A program made the position numbers and the translations under genes. From JBBSDV01 sp038240335 (lineage in GTDB: Bacteria; Chloroflexota; Dehalococcoidia; DSTF01; JACRBR01): 5,778 nucleotides of DNA. The stretch is from the NCBI GenBank assembly GCA_038240335.1, contig JBBSDV010000187.1:1-5778 (forward strand), written 5' to 3'. A model generated the notes under the pieces. The model was not told the origin of the DNA, made no database searches, and saw only the letters and a list, made by a program, of their open reading frames with translations. Positions 1 through 5,021 of the stretch are shown in pieces (position 1 is the first letter of the stretch; the number at the start of each line of letters is the position of its first letter).

Positions 1-194
1 ATGCAGAGCGCAAGCGAAGCAATCTCGCCCGAAACGCCGATCCCGCCCCGTCGCGCCAGCGCCGAAGCCGACAGTTCGCCTCCCCGACAAGATCCCTTCC
101 TCTGCTCTGGCTGACAATGCATCACCACTCACCTGTCGTGCAAAGCGTCTTACCCGACGTGGGTTCGAACTCGACCTTGCCCTACACTCACTCG
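1..194. other. Window-edge region upstream of the dGTPase-like gene, no supported gene
   Basis: No gene here can be identified. Two plus-strand frames are open from the left edge: one reads from an ATG at position 1 to TGA at 112-114 (37 residues, rich in Pro, Ser and Arg), the other runs from position 2 to TGA at 227-229. Neither contains a recognisable motif, and either could be the tail of a gene cut by the window edge or chance. The minus strand is also open across 1-116 but offers no ATG. The last part, about 160-194, probably carries the promoter of the next gene. Confidence 0.4.
183..188 (+). promoter_or_regulatory. Candidate -10 element (TACACT) for a leaderless dGTPase-like mRNA
   Basis: TACACT lies six bases before the ATG at 195, so transcription would be expected to begin at or next to that ATG. 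No purine-rich Shine-Dalgarno sequence precedes the ATG, which fits leaderless initiation. No convincing -35 element stands 16-18 bases upstream, so the call rests on the -10 match and its spacing only. Confidence 0.35.
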
Positions 195-1301
195 ATGCGA
201 CCACACGAAAGCGTCCGGCAGCGCCTTGACGAACGCGAGAAGCTGTTCGCGCCCGGCGCCATGCGCGCGGCCGGCTCGCGCGGGCGGCTTCGTCCCGAAC
301 TGCCCTCGGAGATGCGAACGGAGTACCAGCGCGACCGCGACCGAATCATCCACAGCAAGGCATTCCGCCGCCTGAAACACAAGACGCAGGTGTTCATCGC
401 GCCCGCGGGCGACCACTACGTCACCCGCCTCACGCATACCCTCGAAGTCGCGCAGATCGCCCGCACAATCGCTCGCGCGCTCGACCTGAACGAAGATCTC
501 GCCGAGGCCATCGGCCTCGGGCACGATCTCGGCCACACGCCGTTTGGCCACGCCGGCGAGCAGGCGCTCTCGGCGCTGCTGCCCGAAGGCTTTCGTCATA
601 ACGAACAGAGCGTGCGCATCGTCGATCTACTCGAGCAGGGGCCGGCGGCGGACCAGCTCGGCCCGCCGGGGCTAAATCTGACGTGGGAGGTGCGCGAAGG
701 CATCCTCAAGCACTCGAAGCCGCGCGAAGGCATCTTCCACGAACTCGAGGATCGCAATTGGTCCGCCGACGCGTGGGGCTCGCCGCTTGCCTCAACGCTC
801 GAAGGCCAAATCGTCCGGCTGTCGGATTCGGTGGCGTACCTGAACCACGACATCGCCGATGCAGTGCGTGCCGGCCTCCTCACCGAGGATGATCTGCCGA
901 AGGACGCCCGTGGTGTGCTCGGCGCCACCCATTCCGATCGCATCGACAGGCTCGTTACCGACATCGTCGATGCGTCGTGGGATGCCGCACAGCAGCGGCG
1001 AGGCACCGAGCCAGCGCCGACGATCACGATGAGCGCGGACGTTGCGGCGGCGACGGATGAGCTCCGCGATTACCTGTTCGAGAACGTGTACCTCTGGGAG
1101 GAGCGGCTCTCGGAGGCGGACACCGCGCGGCGCACCATCGAGTTCCTCTGGGCGCACTTCCTGAAGCACCCCGAAGAGATCGTCGCGTCTGAGTACGTGC
1201 GCGCCGAGGACGCCCTTACGCGCCGCATCGCCGACTACATCTCCGGCATGACCGATCACTACGCCATCGCCGCCGCCAAACGCCTCGGCTTCGCGGGTTG
1301 A
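195..1301 (+). CDS. dgt: Deoxyguanosinetriphosphate triphosphohydrolase-like protein (HD domain)
   Basis: This is a dNTP triphosphohydrolase of the HD superfamily. The family releases tripolyphosphate from dGTP or other dNTPs in the cytoplasm and so trims the nucleotide pool. Numbering from the ATG at 195 (368 aa), the N-terminus has the typical block RTEYQRDRDRI (about 41-51) followed by HSKAFRRLKHKTQVF. The metal-binding HD signature is H81 in RLTHTLE, H110-D111 in GLGHDLGHTPFGH with H114 and H119 nearby, and a distal aspartate, D211, in RLSDSVAYLNHD. The length fits the short bacterial Dgt-like type rather than the longer E. coli enzyme. The frame is open back to an ATG at 117, but those 26 extra residues (MHHHSPVV...) do not look like the family, and 195 has a -10 element just upstream. 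It is transcribed towards the HTH genes, with 126 bp between the convergent stops. The substrate cannot be told from sequence. Confidence 0.93.
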   Translation: MRPHESVRQRLDEREKLFAPGAMRAAGSRGRLRPELPSEMRTEYQRDRDRIIHSKAFRRLKHKTQVFIAPAGDHYVTRLTHTLEVAQIARTIARALDLNEDLAEAIGLGHDLGHTPFGHAGEQALSALLPEGFRHNEQSVRIVDLLEQGPAADQLGPPGLNLTWEVREGILKHSKPREGIFHELEDRNWSADAWGSPLASTLEGQIVRLSDSVAYLNHDIADAVRAGLLTEDDLPKDARGVLGATHSDRIDRLVTDIVDASWDAAQQRRGTEPAPTITMSADVAAATDELRDYLFENVYLWEERLSEADTARRTIEFLWAHFLKHPEEIVASEYVRAEDALTRRIADYISGMTDHYAIAAAKRLGFAG

Positions 1302-1355
1302 GTTGGTTCCTGCACAGTTAGGTCGGCGACTCTAAGAAACGCGAGCGGTCACGGC

Positions 1356-1401
1356 GATGAGGGGGATGTCAGACAACCCCGATGATCGTGTCTCATCACG
1401 A
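1356..1401. terminator. Possible stem-loops between convergent genes
   Basis: This lies between the stop of the dGTPase-like gene (1301) and the stop of the facing HTH gene (1428). The best hairpin is 1362-1380: four G-C pairs, one A-A mismatch, then TGT/ACA closing a CAG loop. It is embedded in a GATGAG (1356-1361) / CTCATC (1392-1397) inverted repeat, and a small alternative hairpin TCGTG/CACGA lies at 1386-1401. No T-tract follows on either strand, so termination is inferred from position only. Confidence 0.3.
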
Positions 1402-1427
1402 ACCTACGAAGCGTTCTACGCGCTCCG

Positions 1428-1616
1428 CTAGTTGGCCATTGTCGCTTCGAGCGGCCGCTGGCGCTCCTCGACCACAATCTGGTGGACGCGCTGCCGCGAT
1501 ACCTTGAAGTGCTCGGCCAGCCGCGACTGGTTGCCCTTGGCGAGGCAATCGCGCTCGAGCAGATATCGGACCGCGATGCGAAGCTTCTGTGTGCGCTGTG
1601 GGTCCCGCTTGGCCAT
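1428..1616 (-). CDS. Small helix-turn-helix protein, copy B of a tandem pair (62 aa)
   Basis: I do not recognise a named family. The protein begins MAKRDPQRT, continues through a basic helix (KLRIAVRYLLE, about 11-21), and ends in a helix-turn-helix, QSRLAEHFKVSRQRVHQIV (about 30-48), whose second half resembles the recognition helix of sigma-70 region 4 and related HTH proteins. It has no ligand or enzymatic domain and no membrane segment, so it is probably a minimal DNA-binding protein. A strong ribosome site (GGGGAG, five bases from the ATG once ACAG is counted) supports the start at 1616. It lies 49 bp downstream of copy A, is probably cotranscribed with it, and has 43 of its first 54 residues identical. 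The C-terminal tail (RPLEATMAN) is short and unlike that of copy A. DNA target and oligomeric state are unknown. Confidence 0.82.
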   Translation of the reverse strand: MAKRDPQRTQKLRIAVRYLLERDCLAKGNQSRLAEHFKVSRQRVHQIVVEERQRPLEATMAN

Positions 1617-1884
1617 CTGTCTCCCCTATGCCCCCGGCTCGACGCGTGATGCTCTGCCGGTGCGACTACGACGTTTGTACGGCTTCCTGAGCGGGATCAG
1701 TGGCCGCCGACTCACCCACAATGCGCCGTCGTTCCTCGACGACGATCTGATGTACACGCTGCCGCGAGACGTGAAAGTGCTCCGCCAGCCGCGATTGGCT
1801 GCCGGCCTCGAGCGTGCCGTGCTCGAGCAGGTAGCGGACCGCCGTGCGAAGCCTCTCGGTGCGTTGCGGGTCGCGTTTTGCCAT
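1455..1884 (-). repeat. Ancient tandem duplication of the small HTH gene
   Basis: The first 54 codons of copy A (1723-1884) and copy B (1455-1616) are homologous: about 80% identical as protein but clearly diverged at third codon positions. In the first nine codons six differ and all changes are silent. In the 14-codon HTH block starting at VSRQRV, eight differ and all are silent. The homology ends after the HTH, and the C-terminal tails are unrelated. Confidence 0.85.
1666..1884 (-). CDS. Small helix-turn-helix protein, copy A of a tandem pair (72 aa)
   Basis: This is the promoter-proximal paralogue of the 62-aa HTH protein that follows it. It has the same order: MAKRDPQRT, a basic helix (RLRTAVRYLLE, about 11-21), and an HTH in QSRLAEHFHVSRQRVHQIV (about 30-48). 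It then has a longer acidic/polar tail (GESAATDPAQEAVQTS). The open frame extends nine codons upstream to an ATG at 1911. I chose 1884 because GGAG (1893-1896) sits eight bases before it, and because the N-terminus then matches copy B exactly. It is divergent from the DinB-SDR pair across 109 bp, the usual layout of a local regulator and its target. The predicted role is DNA binding, possibly autoregulation. The family is not recognised, and regulation of the neighbours is inference. Confidence 0.85.
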   Translation of the reverse strand: MAKRDPQRTERLRTAVRYLLEHGTLEAGSQSRLAEHFHVSRQRVHQIVVEERRRIVGESAATDPAQEAVQTS

Positions 1885-1892
1885 CAGTGCAT

Positions 1893-1896
1893 CTCC
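1893..1896 (-). promoter_or_regulatory. Ribosome binding site that sets the start of HTH copy A
   Basis: GGAG on the minus strand lies eight bases before the ATG at 1884. The alternative upstream ATG (1911) has no such site and lies almost against a candidate -10 element, so the MAKRDPQ start is preferred. Confidence 0.6.
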
Positions 1897-1911
1897 GATT
1901 ACGATTGACAT

Positions 1912-1917
1912 AGCCTA
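1912..1917 (-). promoter_or_regulatory. Candidate -10 element (TAGGCT) of the HTH operon
   Basis: Read on the minus strand, TAGGCT would start transcription near 1905 and give a leader of about 20 bases containing the GGAG ribosome site of copy A. No good -35 element is visible; the DNA upstream is G+C-rich and contains a dyad (1920-1958), so an activator or repressor may act there. Confidence 0.3.
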
Positions 1918-1919
1918 GA

Positions 1920-1958
1920 ACGCCGCTTGCGGGCGGGGTGTTACTGCCCGGACGGCGT
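1920..1958. promoter_or_regulatory. Nested inverted repeat in the divergent promoter region, candidate operator
   Basis: ACGCCG (1920-1925) pairs with CGGCGT (1953-1958). Inside it CGGGC (1930-1934) pairs with GCCCG (1946-1950), leaving an 11-base centre. The dyad lies exactly between the minus-strand candidate -10 (1912-1917) and a weak plus-strand TACACA (1958-1963) upstream of the DinB gene. This is where a protein controlling both directions would be expected to bind. G+C-rich DNA produces such repeats by chance, so function is inferred. Confidence 0.35.
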
Positions 1959-1993
1959 ACACAGGCGATTCGATCGGAAGGAGGCCGACGATC

Positions 1994-2536
1994 ATGGCGA
2001 CTCGTGAAGCTATCCAGCAGCTTCTTGACAAGATGCAGGAGGAACGCAACAACCTGCTCGCCGCCGCCGAGGCGCTGTCGAAGGAGACCGCGTCGTATGC
2101 ACCCGCCGACGCGGAAGGGGAGGCACAGTGGTCGCCGAAGCAACAATTGGCCCACCTGGCCGAGATGGAGACCGCATACCGCGCGTGGGTCGAGCATGCC
2201 CTCGCCGACGATGACCCGGACGTGTCGCAGGTGCGCGGTGCGCGCGTCGCCATCTCGCTGCCGCGCGCGAGCGAGCGCAGCGTGGGCGACCTCACCGATC
2301 AGCTGCGCAGCGAGCGTGACATCACGCTCGCGTTCATCCGGTCGATGACGCCGGAGCAGTTCGAGCGCACCGCTTCACAGCCCATGTTCGGACGGCTGAC
2401 GGTGATGCAGTGGCTGCGCTCGTTCTACCGGCACGACCGCATGCATCTCGACCAGATGGCCGGTCGCGATCCGGCGTATAAGCCAAAGTTCGTCGGTGGC
2501 GGCGAACCCGACCAGCGGCGCGCCCCGCGTCCGTAA
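1994..2536 (+). CDS. DinB-family protein (putative metal-dependent four-helix bundle)
   Basis: It belongs to the DinB/YfiT-like superfamily, four-helix-bundle proteins that bind a metal through three histidines. Some members are thiol-dependent transferases and many have no known function. The triad is visible: H54 in QQLAHLAEME, and H147 and H151 in the HDRMH (HxxxH) motif near the C-terminus. W46 in the QWSPKQQLAHL block is typical of the family. At 180 aa the length fits, with a short Gly/Pro/Arg-rich tail after about residue 157. The start follows GGAGG at a spacing of nine bases. The SDR gene begins 57 bp after its stop on the same strand with no clear terminator between them, so the two probably form an operon. 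The HTH pair is divergent upstream. No signal peptide or membrane segment is seen, so it should be cytoplasmic. The substrate is unknown. Confidence 0.85.
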   Translation: MATREAIQQLLDKMQEERNNLLAAAEALSKETASYAPADAEGEAQWSPKQQLAHLAEMETAYRAWVEHALADDDPDVSQVRGARVAISLPRASERSVGDLTDQLRSERDITLAFIRSMTPEQFERTASQPMFGRLTVMQWLRSFYRHDRMHLDQMAGRDPAYKPKFVGGGEPDQRRAPRP

Positions 2537-2593
2537 GCGCCAAACGAATAACGCGACCACCCACCGATCAGAGCGAAAAAGGAGCGGCTCAGC

Positions 2594-3412
2594 ATGAAGA
2601 GACTTGAAGGCAAGGTGGCGATCGTCACGGGAGCGAGCCGCGGCGTCGGTGAGTACATGGCGCGCGAGTTCGCGAAGGAGGGCTGCCACGTCGTCGTTGC
2701 CGCCCGCACCGAATCGGAGGGTCAGTCGAAGCTCGACGGCACCATCGGCGAGACCGCGGCCGAGCTTGAGAAGCTCGGTGTCCGCGCGCTGCCCGTGCGC
2801 TGCGACGTCACCGACGAGGACAGCGTTAACGCGATGGTGCAGCGTACGCTCACAGAGTTCGGCCGCATCGACATTCTCGTCAACAACGCCGGCATCATGG
2901 CGCCTGCCAGGCTCGTCGATATGCCGCTCAAGCGCTGGGACATCATCTGGAAGGTCAACGTCCGCGGCGCGATCGCCTGTTCCAAAGCCGTTCTTCCTGC
3001 CATGATCGAGCAGCGCGACGGCGTCATCTTCAACATCTCATCGATCGCCGCCGATCAGGACGGGGCCGGCAACATCTCGTACATGCTCACGAAGCACGCA
3101 TTGCGCGAGCTCAGCGCCGGCCTCGCAGCCGAGGAGGCCGAGCACAACATCCGCGTCTTCGCCCTCTCGCCCTACGGCTGGGTGCCGACGCCCGGCACGT
3201 TGTTCTATCGGCTCGACGAGACGATGCCGTCCGTCGGGCCGATGCTCGAAAAGCCGGAAGCAATGGGCCAGGCGGCGATCTATCTCTGCGGCGAGGACGC
3301 AAAGCCGTTGAGCGGCCAGCACTTTTACAGCCGCCACCTGCTCCGTGATCGCGTCAACAACGGCGTCGATCTCTATCAGGGCGACGAAGCAATGCTCGCC
3401 GCCATGCGCTGA
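2594..3412 (+). CDS. Short-chain dehydrogenase/reductase, probably NADP(H)-dependent
   Basis: This is a classical Rossmann-fold SDR of 272 aa that would oxidise an alcohol or reduce a carbonyl in the cytoplasm. The cofactor motif TGASRGVG is at residues 12-19, D71-V72 follows beta strand 3, and NNAG is at 97-100. The catalytic set is complete: N122, S150, Y163 and K167 (Y-MLT-K). R16 in the glycine motif and R38 just after the second strand, with no acidic residue there, favour NADP(H). The segment KLDGTIGETAAELE (about 46-59) recalls the HSDL2-like branch of SDRs, where a KLPGTI-type stretch occurs at the same place. There is no C-terminal sterol-carrier domain. GGAG lies nine bases before the ATG. 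It probably shares an mRNA with the DinB gene 57 bp upstream, a hint that both act on one pathway. The substrate cannot be predicted. Confidence 0.92.
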   Translation: MKRLEGKVAIVTGASRGVGEYMAREFAKEGCHVVVAARTESEGQSKLDGTIGETAAELEKLGVRALPVRCDVTDEDSVNAMVQRTLTEFGRIDILVNNAGIMAPARLVDMPLKRWDIIWKVNVRGAIACSKAVLPAMIEQRDGVIFNISSIAADQDGAGNISYMLTKHALRELSAGLAAEEAEHNIRVFALSPYGWVPTPGTLFYRLDETMPSVGPMLEKPEAMGQAAIYLCGEDAKPLSGQHFYSRHLLRDRVNNGVDLYQGDEAMLAAMR

Positions 3413-3442
3413 CAGTTCTCGCAATTGCGTTTCGCAACTGTC
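3411..3442 (+). terminator. Inverted repeat at the SDR stop codon, weak terminator candidate
   Basis: GACAGTT (3411-3417, beginning inside the TGA) pairs with AACTGTC (3436-3442) across 18 bases. The interior can instead form TTGCG-TTT-CGCAA (3425-3437), which is incompatible with the outer stem. No T-tract follows. Its place just after an operon end fits termination, but stability is modest. Confidence 0.3.
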
Positions 3443-3544
3443 GGACATGGGCTCACTACGGGCAACGAGAGGAGTTCGGACGTAAAATGCACCGAGGAAC
3501 TAGCGGCACGAGGTGAGTCCCCGTCACAGTCGCTATCGCCAAAC

Positions 3545-3579
3545 CTCCGTACGGCATCCGGGTAAGCTCCGTACTTACC
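3545..3579. repeat. Direct repeat CTCCGTAC overlapping a small hairpin
   Basis: CTCCGTAC occurs at 3545-3552 and 3567-3574, a 22-base step (about two helical turns). The second copy also provides the loop and first stem base of GGTAAG (3561-3566) / CTTACC (3574-3579). It lies about 165-200 bp before the second DinB start. It might be a binding site or part of an RNA leader, but the evidence is only the pattern. Confidence 0.35.
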
Positions 3580-3727
3580 ACGAAGCGTGAGACGCGCATC
3601 GGTGTGAGAATTACCATATCGATGCAAGGCGCCGTCGCGGCTTCGATGACAGGTGGGACGCGAAGATAACGTAGGCGAGATTCGAGTGTCGTGCGAAGAA
3701 CGGTACGGATCCGCTCAGGATTAGTTC

Positions 3728-3735
3728 AGAGGAGG
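3728..3735 (+). promoter_or_regulatory. Strong Shine-Dalgarno site of the second DinB gene
   Basis: AGAGGAGG is a near-perfect anti-16S match seven bases before the ATG at 3743. It fixes this start and predicts efficient translation. Confidence 0.75.
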
Positions 3736-3742
3736 AACGAAC

Positions 3743-4222
3743 ATGGGAAATCGATCAGAGGACCTGGCTAGCCGGCTGGAGCAGGCGGTGAACGAGTTCG
3801 CGAAGGAGATCGAATCGTGCTCCGACGCCCAGTGGAACGCAAAAGGTGGGCCCGAGGGATGGTCGGTCGCCGTTACAGCGCAACACGTCGCGGGCCAGTT
3901 CCCGCTCGAGCGTGAGATCATCGATGAAGCTGTGCGGGGCGGTACCGGCGTGGCGTACAGCTGGGACGACGTCAACGGCAAGAACGACACGCGCGCCGCG
4001 GCGAACGAAAACTGCAGCAAGTCGGAGGTGTTGGCGCTCCTCCGCAAGGACTCAGCCGGCATGGCCGACTACATCCGCGGCCTCAGCGATGCCCAGCTCG
4101 ACAGCACGGCGCCTCTCGCGCTCGCCGGTGGCGCAACACCCAGCGCACAACAGCTGATCGAGGGCGGCGTGCTCATCGAGCACGTCACCGGCCATCTCGC
4201 CAGCATCCGCGCCGCGAAATAA
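3743..4222 (+). CDS. Second DinB-family protein
   Basis: A 159-aa protein of the DinB/YfiT-like four-helix-bundle superfamily. The presumed metal triad is H48 in TAQHVAGQF, preceded by the typical GWSV block (residues 39-42), and H147 and H151 in HVTGH (HxxxH) near the end. The histidine spacing of the C-terminal pair matches the first DinB protein of this window, but the rest of the two sequences differs strongly, so they are distant members rather than a recent duplication. A central Gly/Asp/Asn-rich segment (about 66-90) is probably a loop between helices 2 and 3. No signal peptide or membrane helix is seen. The gene stands alone: 330 bp of non-coding DNA precedes it and a strong hairpin follows the stop by nine bases, so it is probably transcribed by itself. 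Enzymatic role and substrate are unknown. Confidence 0.82.
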   Translation: MGNRSEDLASRLEQAVNEFAKEIESCSDAQWNAKGGPEGWSVAVTAQHVAGQFPLEREIIDEAVRGGTGVAYSWDDVNGKNDTRAAANENCSKSEVLALLRKDSAGMADYIRGLSDAQLDSTAPLALAGGATPSAQQLIEGGVLIEHVTGHLASIRAAK

Positions 4223-4231
4223 CGACGCCGT

Positions 4232-4270
4232 CGCCGGGAGGCGGATGGATCCTCATCCGCCGTCCCGGCG
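4232..4270 (+). terminator. Very stable 16-bp hairpin after the second DinB gene
   Basis: CGCCGGGA (4232-4239) plus GGCGGATG (4240-4247) pairs with CATCCGCC (4254-4261) plus TCCCGGCG (4263-4270). There is one bulged G (4262) and a six-base loop, GATCCT. The stem starts nine bases after the TAA. No T-tract follows, so this is not a textbook intrinsic terminator; it may act as a tail-less terminator or as a 3'-end stabiliser. Confidence 0.6.
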
Positions 4271-4362
4271 CGCGGTCGCGCCGCCTCCCTACCGCCACGC
4301 CGCGATCCTCCTTCGTCAGGCAGAACCCGGTACGCTCGGCAGAACGCGGATCGCGCGCGGGC

Positions 4363-4366
4363 GGAG
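4363..4366 (+). promoter_or_regulatory. Ribosome binding site of the small arginine-rich gene
   Basis: GGAG lies six bases before the GTG at 4373. The frame is open further upstream but has no other ribosome site with a start codon, so this decides the start. TACGCT at 4331-4336 is a possible, weak -10 element for the same gene. Confidence 0.5.
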
Positions 4367-4372
4367 AATTAC

Positions 4373-4531
4373 GTGGAAGAAGAACCCAACGCCGCGCGCG
4401 ACGAGCGCGCCGAGCGCCGCGAGCAGCGCCGCCAGGCGAAGCGCGAGCGCCTGCCGAAGCACGGCGCCCGCACCGCGGAGCTCTATCGCAACGCCATCCT
4501 CAAGCGCCTGCGCAAGAAAGCGGGTCGTTGA
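4373..4531 (+). CDS. Small arginine-rich protein, 52 aa, GTG start
   Basis: I do not recognise a named family. The protein starts with an acidic MEEEP, runs into a highly charged helix-prone stretch of Arg, Glu and Gln (about residues 9-26), and then a segment RLPKHGARTAELYRNAILKRLRKKAGR (about 26-52, given here only as RLPKHG, AELYRNAIL and KRLRKK). The middle, with hydrophobic residues at helix spacing (Leu, Tyr, Ile, Leu), looks like a short amphipathic helix. Support for coding is the GGAG site six bases before the GTG, a clean stop, and sensible codons. It is very basic and cytoplasmic, so nucleic-acid or ribosome contact is possible, but that is inference. It lies alone between a strong hairpin (4232-4270) and the convergent DUF6941-like gene, 58 bp away. 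A longer frame on the same strand (from 4245) is low-complexity and lacks a ribosome site. Confidence 0.62.
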   Translation: MEEEPNAARDERAERREQRRQAKRERLPKHGARTAELYRNAILKRLRKKAGR

Positions 4532-4589
4532 TCTGCGCAATTCGAGCGATCGCGCATCACTCCGGGCCCATGCATCCCGACACCATGCA

Positions 4590-5021
4590 CTAGCGCGGCA
4601 GTGACTTGATGATCCGGAACGGCACCGTCTTCGCCAGCACGTCATCGAGAAAGAGCTCCGTCACCGCCTCGCACGGCTCCGTGAAGCGGATGCCAAGGTT
4701 CAACGTCAGCATCACGCGCTGAGTCGTTCCCGGCGGCAGTCCCGAGGGTCGTCCCTGCTCGAACTCCCCGTTGACGTCGCCGAACACCGTGCCCTGCTCG
4801 GTGCGCACCTGGATCCGAAACCGATGCTTCGAGTTCGTCTCGAGCCACGGGATGAGGATGCCTGCCGCCACCGCCATCTGGTGCTGCGCCGGAAACTCTT
4901 TCGCCCAGATCAGCGACCAGCCGCCGCCCAGCACGAACAGCTTCTCGCCCTGCACCTGCGCGGCGTCGCACAGGATCACGAAGTCGGCGGATATCGGCTC
5001 GGCGAGACCTTCTTCGTTCAC
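4590..5021 (-). CDS. DUF6941-like family protein, GTG start, coupled to the LCP gene
   Basis: A soluble protein of 143 aa with no signal peptide or membrane helix. After about ten residues it has the block ADFVILCDAAQV followed by KLFVLGGGWSLI, which I recall as the hallmark of the uncharacterised DUF6941 family (N-terminal ADF..LCD.A and a G-G/W motif). The rest reads as alternating beta strands (HRFRIQVRT, RVMLTLNLGI, TELFLDDVL), so a beta-sandwich is likely. The frame is open to an ATG at 5153, but the extra 44 residues lie wholly within the LCP gene and are arginine-rich shadow sequence. The GTG at 5021 has AGGAG seven bases upstream and overlaps the LCP stop as GTGA. This points to translational coupling and a shared mRNA. 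The molecular function is unknown. The family name is from memory and was not searched. Confidence 0.8.
   Translation of the reverse strand: MNEEGLAEPISADFVILCDAAQVQGEKLFVLGGGWSLIWAKEFPAQHQMAVAAGILIPWLETNSKHRFRIQVRTEQGTVFGDVNGEFEQGRPSGLPPGTTQRVMLTLNLGIRFTEPCEAVTELFLDDVLAKTVPFRIIKSLPR

Larger units (their letters stand above)
3413..3742. other. 330-bp intergenic region without a convincing gene
   Basis: No frame here carries a protein of more than about 12 residues preceded by a ribosome site. The composition is less G+C-biased than the flanking genes, as expected of non-coding DNA. It holds the inverted repeat after the SDR stop, an 8-base direct repeat CTCCGTAC at 3545-3552 and 3567-3574, a 6-bp hairpin at 3561-3579, and the ribosome site of the next gene. 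A weak promoter reading is TTCGAG (3681-3686), 17 bases, TACGGA (3704-3709). Confidence 0.6.

Noticed and set aside
1..116. Open minus-strand frame at the left edge, possible divergent gene
   Set aside because: It has no ATG or clearly placed start and no recognisable protein sequence within the 116 bases available.
155..180. GGTTCGAAC resembling a tRNA T-loop
   Set aside because: The flanking bases do not form the five-pair T stem and no acceptor, D or anticodon arms can be placed.
117..194. Upstream start of the dGTPase-like gene at 117
   Set aside because: There is no ribosome site, the N-terminus is atypical, and a -10 element lies inside this stretch.
1432..1908. 158-codon plus-strand frame covering both HTH genes
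   Set aside because: It is antisense to the two HTH genes. Its internal similarity is explained by the duplication, and it has no ribosome site or recognisable motif.
3487..3516. Short frame after GAGGAG (nine codons) that could be a leader peptide
   Set aside because: Spacing from the purine run is long, the peptide has no codon run typical of attenuation, and it lies over 200 bp from the next gene.
4546..4553. GCGATCGC palindrome, identical to the cyanobacterial HIP1 core
   Set aside because: I noticed only this single occurrence, and such a palindrome is expected by chance in G+C-rich DNA. Nothing else suggests cyanobacteria.
4245..4604. 119-codon plus-strand frame over the small basic gene
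   Set aside because: It starts inside the strong hairpin, is low in complexity (Ala, Ser, Arg, Pro) and has no ribosome site. The overlapping 52-aa frame has better support.
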